NCBI GenBank assembly: GCA_937128785.1
Contig: CAKZMS010000026.1
Location: 1 to 7,089 of the forward strand
Direction: 5' to 3'
DNA from: an uncultured Opitutaceae bacterium
Lineage (GTDB): Bacteria; Verrucomicrobiota; Verrucomicrobiia; Opitutales; Opitutaceae
Length of the DNA: 7,089 bases
This document shows positions 1 to 6,698 of this stretch, one piece after another (positions within the stretch are counted from its first letter, which is position 1; each line of letters starts with the position of its first letter). The translations under genes were made by a program, and so were the position numbers. The notes beneath the pieces were generated by a model, which saw nothing but the letters and a program-made list of their open reading frames with translations, ran no database searches and was not told where the DNA came from.

Positions 1-909
1 CACCTCTCCCATCTGTGCGTAAAGCGATTGTTTGATCTCCAACCGCTCCGGTGCACTTTCCTGCACGAACTGCGCACCATCAACCGCATGGCCCGCGCTG
101 GTCTCAAAGCGTAAGGCATCGGGTTTCGCCCGCTCGAATAACGGCACGTTGACCTGGTACGGGGCCATCTGGGCGAGACGCTCTTCCGTTTCCTCTTCCT
201 TGCCCATGCTCACCCACACGTCGGTGTAGACCACATCCGCATCAGCCACGGCCTCAGCGGGGTCGGTGGTGAACTCGTAGACATCGTCGTATCCCTCAGC
301 TTTGGCCAGTGCCTTGAATTCGTCCGTGGGCGCAAACTCCTCGGGTCCGGCCAACGCCAACTTCATGCCAAACAGGCCTGCCCCCAGCACCCATGAGTTG
401 GCCATGTTGCAGGCGGTGTCGCCGAGGAAGGCAATCTTGCGACCTTTGAGGGATCCCAACAGGTCCCCATCAGCCCCTACCCAGCGCTCCGCCATGGTGA
501 AAGCATCGGTGTAGATCTGACAGGGGTGGAGAAAGTCGGTGAGAGCATTGATCACCGGAACCGTGCCCGCCGCCGCCAAGCGTTCCACCTCCTCGTGGTC
601 GAAGGTCCGCACAATCAGGCCATGCACAAATCGTGAAAGCACCTTGGCCGTATCTTCGATCGTTTCGCCCCGACCGAGTTGGATGTCGTTGCGGTTGAGG
701 AAGAGCGGATTGCCCCCCAACTCATGGATACCCACCTCAAAGGAGACCCGCGTACGCGTGGAGGACTTGGAAAAGATGAGAGCCCAGGTCTGATTGGCCA
801 ATACCGGCGGCGTGTGACGACCGCGTTTAGCCTTTAAATCTCGGGCCAGGGCGAAGACTTCCGCCACTTCGTGGGGCTGCAGGTCGGTCTCTTTGAGGAA
901 GTGTTTCAT
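1..909 (-). CDS. argF: Ornithine carbamoyltransferase (3' end cut by window edge)
   Basis: Catalyses ornithine + carbamoyl phosphate to citrulline, step six of arginine synthesis, in the cytoplasm. 303 codons are visible from ATG at 909, open to base 1. The carbamoyl-phosphate site is seen as SSTRTR (residues 49-54) and HPCQ (128-131, usually HPTQ or HPCQ). The second domain shows LGDTACNMANS (162-172) and the ornithine-binding TDVWVSMG (229-236). An ungapped match to ordinary short OTCases continues to KPD (262-264). After that, the expected FMHCLP with its catalytic Cys, and the later AENRxH segment, are absent: residues 266-303 contain no Cys and do not resemble the family. Either the end is rewritten or an insertion precedes HCLP beyond the window. 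The other two frames of this stretch do not encode HCLP, so a simple frameshift is not supported. It is the last visible gene of the argB-argD-sulfatase-argF run. The start is chosen because MKHFLKETDL fits the family start; no Shine-Dalgarno is visible. Confidence 0.93.
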   Translation of the reverse strand, partial: MKHFLKETDLQPHEVAEVFALARDLKAKRGRHTPPVLANQTWALIFSKSSTRTRVSFEVGIHELGGNPLFLNRNDIQLGRGETIEDTAKVLSRFVHGLIVRTFDHEEVERLAAAGTVPVINALTDFLHPCQIYTDAFTMAERWVGADGDLLGSLKGRKIAFLGDTACNMANSWVLGAGLFGMKLALAGPEEFAPTDEFKALAKAEGYDDVYEFTTDPAEAVADADVVYTDVWVSMGKEEETEERLAQMAPYQVNVPLFERAKPDALRFETSAGHAVDGAQFVQESAPERLEIKQSLYAQMGEV

Positions 910-938
910 CGGGAAAAACGATCAGAATAAAAATCTAC

Positions 939-971
939 GGCCCCAGTCAGCCAGAACAAAAGGTTGAGGCC
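939..971 (-). terminator. Possible weak hairpin between the sulfatase gene and argF
   Basis: On the minus strand, GGCCTCA (971-965) can pair with TGGGGCC (945-939) in a 7-bp stem with one G-T wobble and a 19-base loop. A T-rich run (ATTTTTATT) follows a few bases later. It begins 7 bases after the sulfatase stop codon and about 30 bases before the argF start. It could be a weak terminator or attenuator that lowers read-through into argF. The long loop and the gap before the T-run make this a low-confidence call. Confidence 0.22.
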
Positions 972-977
972 AAATTG

Positions 978-2357
978 TCACATTTGCGACGGCAACGGCT
1001 GCCGCGCGATCGCGATGCGTTGCTCCATCAGCTGCACGAGGTCGGGACGATGCGAAGCGAGGTCGCGTTGCTCGAAGGGATCCGCATCCCCATCGTAGAG
1101 TCTGCGCGGCTGACCGACTTCGAGATAGGCTTTCCATGGTCCGGCGCGCACGGCTTGGGCGAACACCTGCTGCTCCGGCCCCTTGCAGAACTCCCAGTAA
1201 AGAAACGGATGCCGGGCTTGTGCGAGGGCATCTCCCTTGAGCGTGGGGAGCATAGAAAGGCCGTCCACTTCGCGGGGAACCGGCAGTTGCAAGAGTTCGG
1301 CGATCGTCGGCACGTAATCCTGAAACGAGCTGATGTGATGGGTCACGGTGCCGGCGGCGACCGTGCCGGGCCACCGCACCAGGAGCGGTGCACGAATGCC
1401 GCCTTCATGCATGTCCCGCTTGTGCCCGCGCAGCCCCCCGGATGAATTCCAGAAAACCGGATCGTGTCCGCCTTCGCGATGCGGACCGTTGTCGCTGGTG
1501 AACATCACGATGGTATTTTCGTCGATACCGAGCTCGACCAGCAGGTCGAGCAAAGCCCCGACCTGATTGTCCAAGTTTTCCAACATCGCCGCAAAGCCGG
1601 CGATGGGGTTCTGCACATCCGGACAGTCCTCCTCCCCTGCTCGATACGTGCCGATCTTATCGTCGAACTGGGGAAACACCTTGCGCCACTTTTCGTGCAA
1701 CTCAGTCGGGGCGTGCATGGCCGCATGCGGCACGGCGGTGGGAATGTAGCAAAAGAACGGGGTTTCCGACGCCGCGTTGCGCTGCACGAATTGCATCGCT
1801 CGATCCATGATCAAGTCATGAAGGTAGCCCTGCTCGGGGTTGGGTTTCTCCACCCCGGTATCCACGTAGGTCGAGGGGTGGTAAGTGTGCGCGATGGTCT
1901 GGCTTTTCCAGCCGACAAACTCGTCGAAACCGTGGGTGGTGGGGTTGGGTGCACCCGACAGATGGGTATTGCCGAGCCCCCACTTTCCGTAGGCTCCCGT
2001 GGCATACCCGGCCGCCTTGAACATCTCCGGCAAGACGGTGCGCGCGGGATCCAGGGCGGCCCCGATTTCACCCCGGAGATTTCCCCGCAGGTAATTTCGC
2101 CCGGAACTGATCCCCATCATCAACACCGCCCGGGAGGGTGAGCAGACCGTGTTACCCGAATAGTGATTGGTGAACTTGAGCCCTTCCGTCGCCAGTCGAT
2201 CAATATTGGGCGTGCTGAGCTTGGTTTGGCCATAGCTAGAGAGGTCGCCGTAGCCGAGGTCATCCGCCACAATCAGGATCACATTGGGCGGGGCTTCTGC
2301 TGGCAGCAAGGAAGCGCCCGTCAGCAAAATCGTAACAAAATAACAAATACGTCGCAT
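978..2357 (-). CDS. Secreted formylglycine-dependent sulfatase (S1 family, S1_16-like)
   Basis: Predicted to hydrolyse sulfate esters, probably on sulfated polysaccharides, outside the cytoplasm. From ATG at 2357 it is 459 residues, a full-length single-domain sulfatase. Residues 1-20 look like a Sec signal peptide (MRR, then a hydrophobic run to SLLPA). Metal ligands are VADD (D32, D33). The maturation motif is CSPSR (C72), whose Cys must be oxidised to formylglycine by an enzyme not in the window. Other active-site segments are GAYGKWGLG (K125), PHAAMH (H211), SDNGPH (D289, N290) and GHKRDMHEGGIR (K313). GKWGLG, SSGRNYLRGN after the CSPSR motif, and GGHDPVFWNS resemble subfamily S1_16; substrate is unknown. 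A TTG at 2378 would add seven residues, but the ATG gives the cleaner signal peptide. It lies between argD and argF on the same strand with gaps of 86 and 68 bases, although it has no known role in arginine synthesis. Confidence 0.93.
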   Translation of the reverse strand: MRRICYFVTILLTGASLLPAEAPPNVILIVADDLGYGDLSSYGQTKLSTPNIDRLATEGLKFTNHYSGNTVCSPSRAVLMMGISSGRNYLRGNLRGEIGAALDPARTVLPEMFKAAGYATGAYGKWGLGNTHLSGAPNPTTHGFDEFVGWKSQTIAHTYHPSTYVDTGVEKPNPEQGYLHDLIMDRAMQFVQRNAASETPFFCYIPTAVPHAAMHAPTELHEKWRKVFPQFDDKIGTYRAGEEDCPDVQNPIAGFAAMLENLDNQVGALLDLLVELGIDENTIVMFTSDNGPHREGGHDPVFWNSSGGLRGHKRDMHEGGIRAPLLVRWPGTVAAGTVTHHISSFQDYVPTIAELLQLPVPREVDGLSMLPTLKGDALAQARHPFLYWEFCKGPEQQVFAQAVRAGPWKAYLEVGQPRRLYDGDADPFEQRDLASHRPDLVQLMEQRIAIARQPLPSQM

Positions 2358-2443
2358 GGCCAAAGGGAGAAGGGGCAATCATCCAACCGGAAATCGGTGG
2401 AGAAACTACAGATCTTGGCGGTCTGGTCGAGTCGAGGCAACGA

Positions 2444-3661
2444 CTACCCGCGGGCCGCCAACACCCGACGGAAAACATCCACCGACCGCTGCAGTTCCGC
2501 TGCCGTCGCATTCAGCGGCGGCAGCAAGCGGACGACGTTCCCGCCCGCCGGAGGAGCCAGCAGGCCTTGATCGCGCAGCGCCGCAACCCAGCCCAAAGCA
2601 TCTTCCGTCATTTCCAGGCCGATCATAAATCCGGCGCCTTTCAGGCGTTTAAGATGCTGAGGAAACTCATCGATCATCGCCTGCAGTGCAGCATGCCAAG
2701 CGGGCGCAAGCCGGGTCACATTGCCCAAGAGATCCTCCCGCTCGATGACATCAAGCACGGCGAGGGCTGCCGCACACGCCAACGGGGTGCCACCGAAGGT
2801 CGACCCATGCGTCCCCGGCGTGAACAAATCGGCCGACGTCTCGCTGATCCAAATCGCTCCCATCGGGTAGCCACCGCCCAACCCTTTGGCCATGCCAATG
2901 GCATCCGGACGCACGTCGGCATGCTCAAACGCATAGAACGCGCCGGTGCGGCCGATACCGCACTGCACTTCGTCCAGCATGAGCAGCACATTGTGCTCCG
3001 TGCAGAGTTTACGCAGTCCGCGCAGAAATTCCGGCGTCGCGGGATTGATGCCGCCCTCCCCTTGGATGGTTTCCAAAAAGATTGCCGCCGTATCTTCGTC
3101 GATCAGGTCGGCAAAACTCTGCAGGTCATTCAAGCGGCCAAACGAAAACCCGGCGAGCAAGGGGCGAAAACCGCCTTGGATTTTCTCCTGCGGCGTCGCA
3201 CTCATCCCGCCGAAGGTGCGCCCGTGGAAGGCGTTCTCGGCACCGATCACTTTGATGCACTGCCCCTCCACGCCGCCACTTTTGCGCACGCCGTGAAGCC
3301 GCGCGAGTTTGAGCAGGCCTTCGTTGGCCTCCGCTCCACTGTTGCAGAAAAACACCCGGCCGGGTCCGGCCCGTTGCACCAGCCGGCGAGCCAATTCACC
3401 CTGCTGGGGATTGCGGAAAAGGTTACTGGCGTGAATCAACTCGCCCGCTTGCCGCTGCACGGCCTGCACCCAGTGCGGATGACAATGCCCCAACGCGCTG
3501 ACCGCGATGCCCGACGTAAAATCGAGGTAGGTCTTGCCCTCGTCATCCCACACTTCACTGCCCAGACCGCGCACCAACGTGATCGGCGCCCGGCCGTAGT
3601 TGTTGAGCACATGGGCGTCGTAGAGATCGGCGGTGGGTTGGCGGGTGATTTCAGCACTCAT
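2444..3661 (-). CDS. argD: Acetylornithine aminotransferase
   Basis: PLP-dependent class III aminotransferase converting N-acetylglutamate semialdehyde plus glutamate to N2-acetylornithine, step four of arginine synthesis; in many bacteria it also serves lysine synthesis. 405 residues, the usual length. Visible landmarks: LDFTSGIAV (47-55) and GHCHP (58-62) near the N-terminus; the phosphate-binding SGAEANE (108-114); FHGRTFG (145-151); LETIQGEGG (196-204, usually EPIQGEGG); LDEVQCGIGRTG (229-240) with the PLP-ring Asp230; the Schiff-base lysine in MAKGLGGGYP (K259); and STFGGTPL (287-294). Downstream of argB after 119 bases and upstream of the sulfatase, so probably one transcript. ATG at 3661 is chosen from the family N-terminus. 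The bases just before it end in ATTCCACC, with no Shine-Dalgarno. Other class III aminotransferases are similar, but the arg neighbours make ArgD by far the best reading. Confidence 0.96.
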   Translation of the reverse strand: MSAEITRQPTADLYDAHVLNNYGRAPITLVRGLGSEVWDDEGKTYLDFTSGIAVSALGHCHPHWVQAVQRQAGELIHASNLFRNPQQGELARRLVQRAGPGRVFFCNSGAEANEGLLKLARLHGVRKSGGVEGQCIKVIGAENAFHGRTFGGMSATPQEKIQGGFRPLLAGFSFGRLNDLQSFADLIDEDTAAIFLETIQGEGGINPATPEFLRGLRKLCTEHNVLLMLDEVQCGIGRTGAFYAFEHADVRPDAIGMAKGLGGGYPMGAIWISETSADLFTPGTHGSTFGGTPLACAAALAVLDVIEREDLLGNVTRLAPAWHAALQAMIDEFPQHLKRLKGAGFMIGLEMTEDALGWVAALRDQGLLAPPAGGNVVRLLPPLNATAAELQRSVDVFRRVLAARG

Positions 3662-3747
3662 GGTGGAATTTTTGATTTAGGGCATCAGGAATCTCGATTG
3701 TTCGATCAAGTCCTCTTCCGATCTAACGGCTCAACGCTCCGTCACCG

Positions 3748-3783
3748 CGAATCGAAATTCGAGAATCCAAAACCGAAAATCCG
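3748..3783. repeat. Degenerate 7-base repeats after argB
   Basis: The stretch reads as consecutive imperfect 7-base units on the plus strand: CGAAATT, CGAGAAT, CCAAAAC, CGAAAAT, with partial units at each end. It directly abuts the argB stop codon and fills the start of the argB-argD spacer. An imperfect inverted match to it, containing AATCTCGATTGTTCGAT, lies at 3690-3706. It could be the remnant of a dispersed intergenic repeat or simply low-complexity spacer; only one copy is in the window. Confidence 0.35.
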
Positions 3784-4665
3784 TCAGCCGTGCACAATTT
3801 CGGTGCCGATGCCACGATCCGTAAAAATCTCGAGCAAGAGGGAGTGGGGCAAACGCCCGTCGATGAAGTGAACCCGATGCACGCCGTCCTGCAACGCTTT
3901 CATCCCTCCGCCCACCTTGGGTCGCATGCCCTTTCCGATGACTCCGGAATCCTTGAGACCTTCGACTTGGGAAATCTTCAGCGTCGAGATGAGCGACTCG
4001 GGATCGTCGGGATCCCGGAGCAAGCCGGGCACGTCGCTCATGTAGACCAAACGGCGCGCCCTGAGCGCACTGGCCACCTTGCCGGCGGCCATGTCGGCAT
4101 TGACGTTGTAGGGGTTGCCGTCGCGATCCAGGGCGACCGGGGAGATGACGGGAATCAGCCCGTCGGCGATCGCCTTTTTGATCAGCTTCACTTTGACCTC
4201 GGTCACTTCGCCGACAAAGCCCAGATCGACCGGATTACCCCCGTCATCGGTCTCCATTTTCCGGCACAACAATACCTCATCACCCGGTAGACCCTTGGGC
4301 GTCCCCCGCGCTTCGGTGATTGCCGTGCACACGTCGGGATTGACCACGTGGTTCAGGGTCTGTCGGACAATCTTCACGGTGTCGGCATCGGTCACGCGCA
4401 TGCCGTTGATGAATTTGGCCTGGAGGCCGGACTCCGCCATGGCTCGGGTAATGGCCTTCCCGCCTCCGTGCACGACGACCGTGTTGATGCCACAGGCGGC
4501 GAAGAAAGCGATATCGTAGGCCACGCGACTGCGGACCGTCGGGTCCGGATCATCCATGAAGCTGCCGCCATATTTGACGACAAACGTGGAACCGCGAAAC
4601 CGCTGAATGTAAGGTAGGGCTTCGAGGAGCACCTTCGCCTTGGCGGTAATTTCATCCATATTCAT
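3784..4665 (-). CDS. argB: Acetylglutamate kinase, arginine-sensitive type
   Basis: Phosphorylates N-acetylglutamate with ATP to N-acetylglutamyl phosphate, step two of arginine synthesis, in the cytoplasm. From ATG at 4665 it has 293 residues. Amino-acid-kinase landmarks: VVKYGGSFM with catalytic K31; [10 protein letters not shown] (63-72); INGMRVTD (86-93), which binds acetylglutamate; [10 protein letters not shown] (187-196) with D191; [10 protein letters not shown] (207-216); and [10 protein letters not shown] (246-255) with K250. The N-terminal helix [16 protein letters not shown] and the C-terminal [17 protein letters not shown] belong to the hexameric, arginine-inhibited form; the E. 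coli enzyme lacks that helix. Feedback inhibition is therefore inferred. An ATG at 4692 would add nine residues (MAGGRLCFL), and a third ATG lies two codons further in. 4665 is chosen because MNMDE leads straight into the conserved helix. It is the first gene of the minus-strand arg run and divergent from argJ. Confidence 0.96.
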   Translation of the reverse strand: MNMDEITAKAKVLLEALPYIQRFRGSTFVVKYGGSFMDDPDPTVRSRVAYDIAFFAACGINTVVVHGGGKAITRAMAESGLQAKFINGMRVTDADTVKIVRQTLNHVVNPDVCTAITEARGTPKGLPGDEVLLCRKMETDDGGNPVDLGFVGEVTEVKVKLIKKAIADGLIPVISPVALDRDGNPYNVNADMAAGKVASALRARRLVYMSDVPGLLRDPDDPESLISTLKISQVEGLKDSGVIGKGMRPKVGGGMKALQDGVHRVHFIDGRLPHSLLLEIFTDRGIGTEIVHG

Positions 4666-4867
4666 CAGGAAACAGAGACGCCCGCCCGCCATGCAGTGAC
4701 GGAAAATTGAGACAGGTTAAAGGGGGTTGGTGGCAGCTTGGTGGTCATAAAGACGCGAAGGACAGAGCGGTTATGCGGCCTCGGGCGGGAGTTTCCATGC
4801 TAAATTGTGCAACGACCCGTTTAAGAAAGCGCTTCACTCCCCGCCCGACCCGGACCAGACATCCCTT
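4666..4867. promoter_or_regulatory. Divergent argB/argJ control region
   Basis: About 200 bases separate the two chosen start codons, so both arg transcripts probably start here. I could not identify a convincing -35/-10 pair in either direction, nor a sequence matching the E. coli ARG box. Visible elements are a 7-base direct repeat (4727-4744), a purine-rich run AAAGACGCGAAGGACAGAG around 4749-4767, and a Shine-Dalgarno-like GGGAG (4787-4791) placed 5 bases before an ATG at 4797. That ATG opens a small frame out of register with argJ. The role of the region is inferred from gene orientation. Confidence 0.5.
4727..4744. promoter_or_regulatory. Direct repeat TTGGTGG, 11-base period, in the divergent region
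   Basis: TTGGTGG occurs at 4727-4733 and again at 4738-4744, exactly 11 bases apart. That is about one turn of the helix and would place the two copies on the same face of DNA. The position between argB and argJ fits a regulator binding site, but no known arginine-repressor box is recognised here and the repeat may be coincidental. Confidence 0.25.
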
Positions 4868-6184
4868 GTGGCGAGCACCGAACTCACTTTCCAAACGACC
4901 GCGGAACATCGCGCTTGGCTGAAGACCCAGGAGACTCTGCCCCGCGGGTTCAGTGTCGGCACCGCCAGTTTTGATTTCATCCCGGCGGAGGCTCCCAAAC
5001 CAGCGACCATGACCCTGTCGTTGATCAAGCTGGACCAACCCTCCCCCGATTTTGGGGCCGTTTTCACGCGCAATGCGTTTCCCGGCGCCCCTGTGATCAT
5101 CGGACGGCAACGTCTCGATGAGGAGAGCCTGGGCGCCCTGGTGATCAACAACAAGATCTCCAACGTCTGTGCCCCCGGCGGCGTCGAGACCGCTGAAAAA
5201 ATCTGCGCCTCCGTGGCCGCCGCCACCGGACTCAAAGCAGAGCAAGTGTTGCCCAGTTCTACGGGCGTCATCGGTTGGCAGCTCCCGGTGACCGAGATTC
5301 AGGCCGTGATCCCGACTGCCACCGCCCAATTGCAAAGCGAGTCGATATTGCCGGCGGCGGAAGGCATCATGACTACCGATCTGTATCCCAAATTGAGGTC
5401 GGTCGAAATCGGAGATGGACGCATCGTTGGTATCGCCAAAGGGGCCGGCATGGTCGAACCCAACATGGCCACCATGCTGGTGTTTATCCTAACCGACATC
5501 GCCATGCCTCGCGACGTGCTCCGAGCCCAGTTGAAAGCGGCGGTGGATGTATCTTTCAACCGCATCAGCATCGACACCGATACCAGCACATCGGACACCG
5601 TCGCGGTGGTTTCCAGTGGTTTGGTCCAAGATGTGGCTCCCGACAACTTCGCGGCCGGTCTCCGTCAAATCTGTCGTGACCTCGCGGAAGATGTGGTGCG
5701 CAACGGCGAAGGCGTCCGTCATGTTCTCCGCGTCAAAGTCAGCAGCGCTCCCGATGCCGTCTTCGCAACCGCATTGGGGCGCGCGGTGGTGAACGCTCCG
5801 CTCTTCAAGTGTGCCGTGGCTGGCAATGACCCGAACGTCGGCCGTCTGGTACAGGCCATCGGTCGCCATCTGGGCAACCTCGACGACCCCACCGATACTT
5901 CCCGCATGCGGCTCACCCTCGGCGGCATCGAAATTTTCGCCGATGGTGTATTCCAGCTCAACCCAGAGAAGGAGCGGGCTCTGGAAGCCCACCTCACCCA
6001 AGCCGAGCTCTACCAAAGTGCGCCGACCGCGGAGGGCGCCTATCATCCCCCGGTCGACTACCCTCCTCACGAGAGGTGCGTGGAAATCGGCATCGATCTA
6101 GGCATCGGTGGTGCGAAATCAACCGTCCTTGGCGCAGATTTGACGCACGAATACGTGACCGAAAACGCCGATTACCGCAGTTAG
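4868..6184 (+). CDS. argJ: Glutamate N-acetyltransferase (ornithine acetyltransferase)
   Basis: Transfers acetyl from N-acetylornithine to glutamate, releasing ornithine and making N-acetylglutamate, so it closes the cyclic arginine pathway; some members also use acetyl-CoA. From GTG at 4868 it has 438 residues. It is a self-cleaving Ntn-type enzyme: the site KGAGMVEPNMATML holds the expected nucleophile Thr202, which starts the beta chain. SSTGVIG (130-136) supplies the oxyanion-hole Thr-Gly. Also visible are VFTRNAFPGAP (65-75), DTDTSTSDTVAVV, GNDPNVGR (usually GxDPNWGR) and the classic C-terminus HEYVTENADYRS. Family similarity begins near LPRGF, residue 25. No in-frame ATG lies before that point; GTG 4868 is preferred, and TTG 4805 would add 21 proline-rich residues. 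It is divergent from argB and convergent with rpsI. No intrinsic terminator of its own is seen downstream. Confidence 0.95.
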   Translation: MASTELTFQTTAEHRAWLKTQETLPRGFSVGTASFDFIPAEAPKPATMTLSLIKLDQPSPDFGAVFTRNAFPGAPVIIGRQRLDEESLGALVINNKISNVCAPGGVETAEKICASVAAATGLKAEQVLPSSTGVIGWQLPVTEIQAVIPTATAQLQSESILPAAEGIMTTDLYPKLRSVEIGDGRIVGIAKGAGMVEPNMATMLVFILTDIAMPRDVLRAQLKAAVDVSFNRISIDTDTSTSDTVAVVSSGLVQDVAPDNFAAGLRQICRDLAEDVVRNGEGVRHVLRVKVSSAPDAVFATALGRAVVNAPLFKCAVAGNDPNVGRLVQAIGRHLGNLDDPTDTSRMRLTLGGIEIFADGVFQLNPEKERALEAHLTQAELYQSAPTAEGAYHPPVDYPPHERCVEIGIDLGIGGAKSTVLGADLTHEYVTENADYRS

Positions 6185-6240
6185 TCGCTTTGACCGCGTG
6201 ATCCCGAACGTCCGCCAGCCTTCCCCCACGGACCCGACCA

Positions 6241-6269
6241 CAAAAAAGCCGCTCCACGAAGGAGCGGCT
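6241..6269 (-). terminator. Rho-independent terminator of the rplM-rpsI transcript
   Basis: On the minus strand AGCCGCTCC (6269-6261) and GGAGCGGCT (6255-6247) form a perfect 9-bp, GC-rich stem with loop TTCGT, followed at once by a run of six T's (6247 to 6242, sharing the last stem T). It lies 27 bases after the rpsI stop codon. On the plus strand the hairpin is followed by GAAAGG, not a T-run, so it would not serve argJ as a classic intrinsic terminator. Confidence 0.9.
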
Positions 6270-6296
6270 GAAAGGATAAAGATCTCGTGATGAGAT

Positions 6297-6698
6297 TTAG
6301 CGCTTGGAGAACTGGAAGCGCTTACGGGCACCCGGTTGACCAGCCTTCTTACGCTCTTTCTGGCGGGGATCACGCTTGAGGTGACCGGCCTTCTTCAGCG
6401 GAGGGCGGAGTTCGGCGTCCATCTTCTCCAGAGCACGAGCCACCCCGTGCGCAACCGCGCCAGCCTGACCGGCAGGACCGCCACCGTGGACGTTGGCGAC
6501 CACGTCGATTTCGTCCTTCTTCTCTACCGTGAGCAGAGGAGCATAGGCCGCTTTGGCGAAGTTCTCGTGACTAAAGTAGGTATCAAAATCGCGGTTGTTC
6601 GCGATGAACTTACCGGATCCGGGGGTGATGCGCACGCGAGCCGTGGCGGTCTTGCGACGGCCGGTTGCGGCGAATACATTGGTGGTTTCAGCACTCAT
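6297..6698 (-). CDS. rpsI: 30S ribosomal protein S9
   Basis: Small-subunit ribosomal protein of the 30S head, whose C-terminal tail reaches the P-site tRNA. 133 residues, complete and of normal length. Landmarks: the N-terminal GRRKTATARVR (13-23), VHGGGPAGQAGAVAHGVARA in the middle (70-89), and the basic C-terminus GHLKRDPRQKERKKAGQPGA leading to the near-invariant FQFSKR end. It follows rplM by 10 bases in the standard L13-S9 operon order and is followed by a strong terminator. The start ATG at 6698 is fixed by the family N-terminus and the short gap. The spacer TTAATTCTCC contains no Shine-Dalgarno, unusual for such a highly expressed gene. Confidence 0.98.
   Translation of the reverse strand: MSAETTNVFAATGRRKTATARVRITPGSGKFIANNRDFDTYFSHENFAKAAYAPLLTVEKKDEIDVVANVHGGGPAGQAGAVAHGVARALEKMDAELRPPLKKAGHLKRDPRQKERKKAGQPGARKRFQFSKR

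Noticed and set aside
1464..2141. Plus-strand open frame of 225 codons antisense to the sulfatase
   Set aside because: Opposite the conserved sulfatase core with no recognisable domain; a codon-bias shadow.
2358..2378. TTG at 2378 as sulfatase start
   Set aside because: It puts MPLLPLA before an otherwise standard MRR signal peptide and has no better ribosome site than the ATG at 2357.
2385..2397. Short inverted repeat ACCG-GAAAT-CGGT upstream of the sulfatase
   Set aside because: A 4-bp stem is expected by chance and no T-run or promoter element goes with it.
2567..3871. Plus-strand open frame of 434 codons antisense to argD
   Set aside because: It lies wholly opposite a well-supported ArgD and into the spacer, its protein is rich in Arg, His and Gln without family motifs, and long antisense frames are expected in GC-rich genes.
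4749..4767. Purine-rich AAAGACGCGAAGGACAGAG, reminiscent of dispersed intergenic repeats in GC-rich bacteria
   Set aside because: Only one copy is in the window and the resemblance is from memory; a genome-wide search would be needed.
4745..6070. Two minus-strand frames (4745-5335 and 5489-6070) antisense to argJ
   Set aside because: Both mirror conserved ArgJ sequence and show no family features; the first also crosses the likely argB promoter region.
6282..6296. Small hairpin ATCTC-GTGAT-GAGAT next to the rpsI stop
   Set aside because: Only a 5-bp AT-containing stem; the 9-bp terminator just downstream explains the region better.
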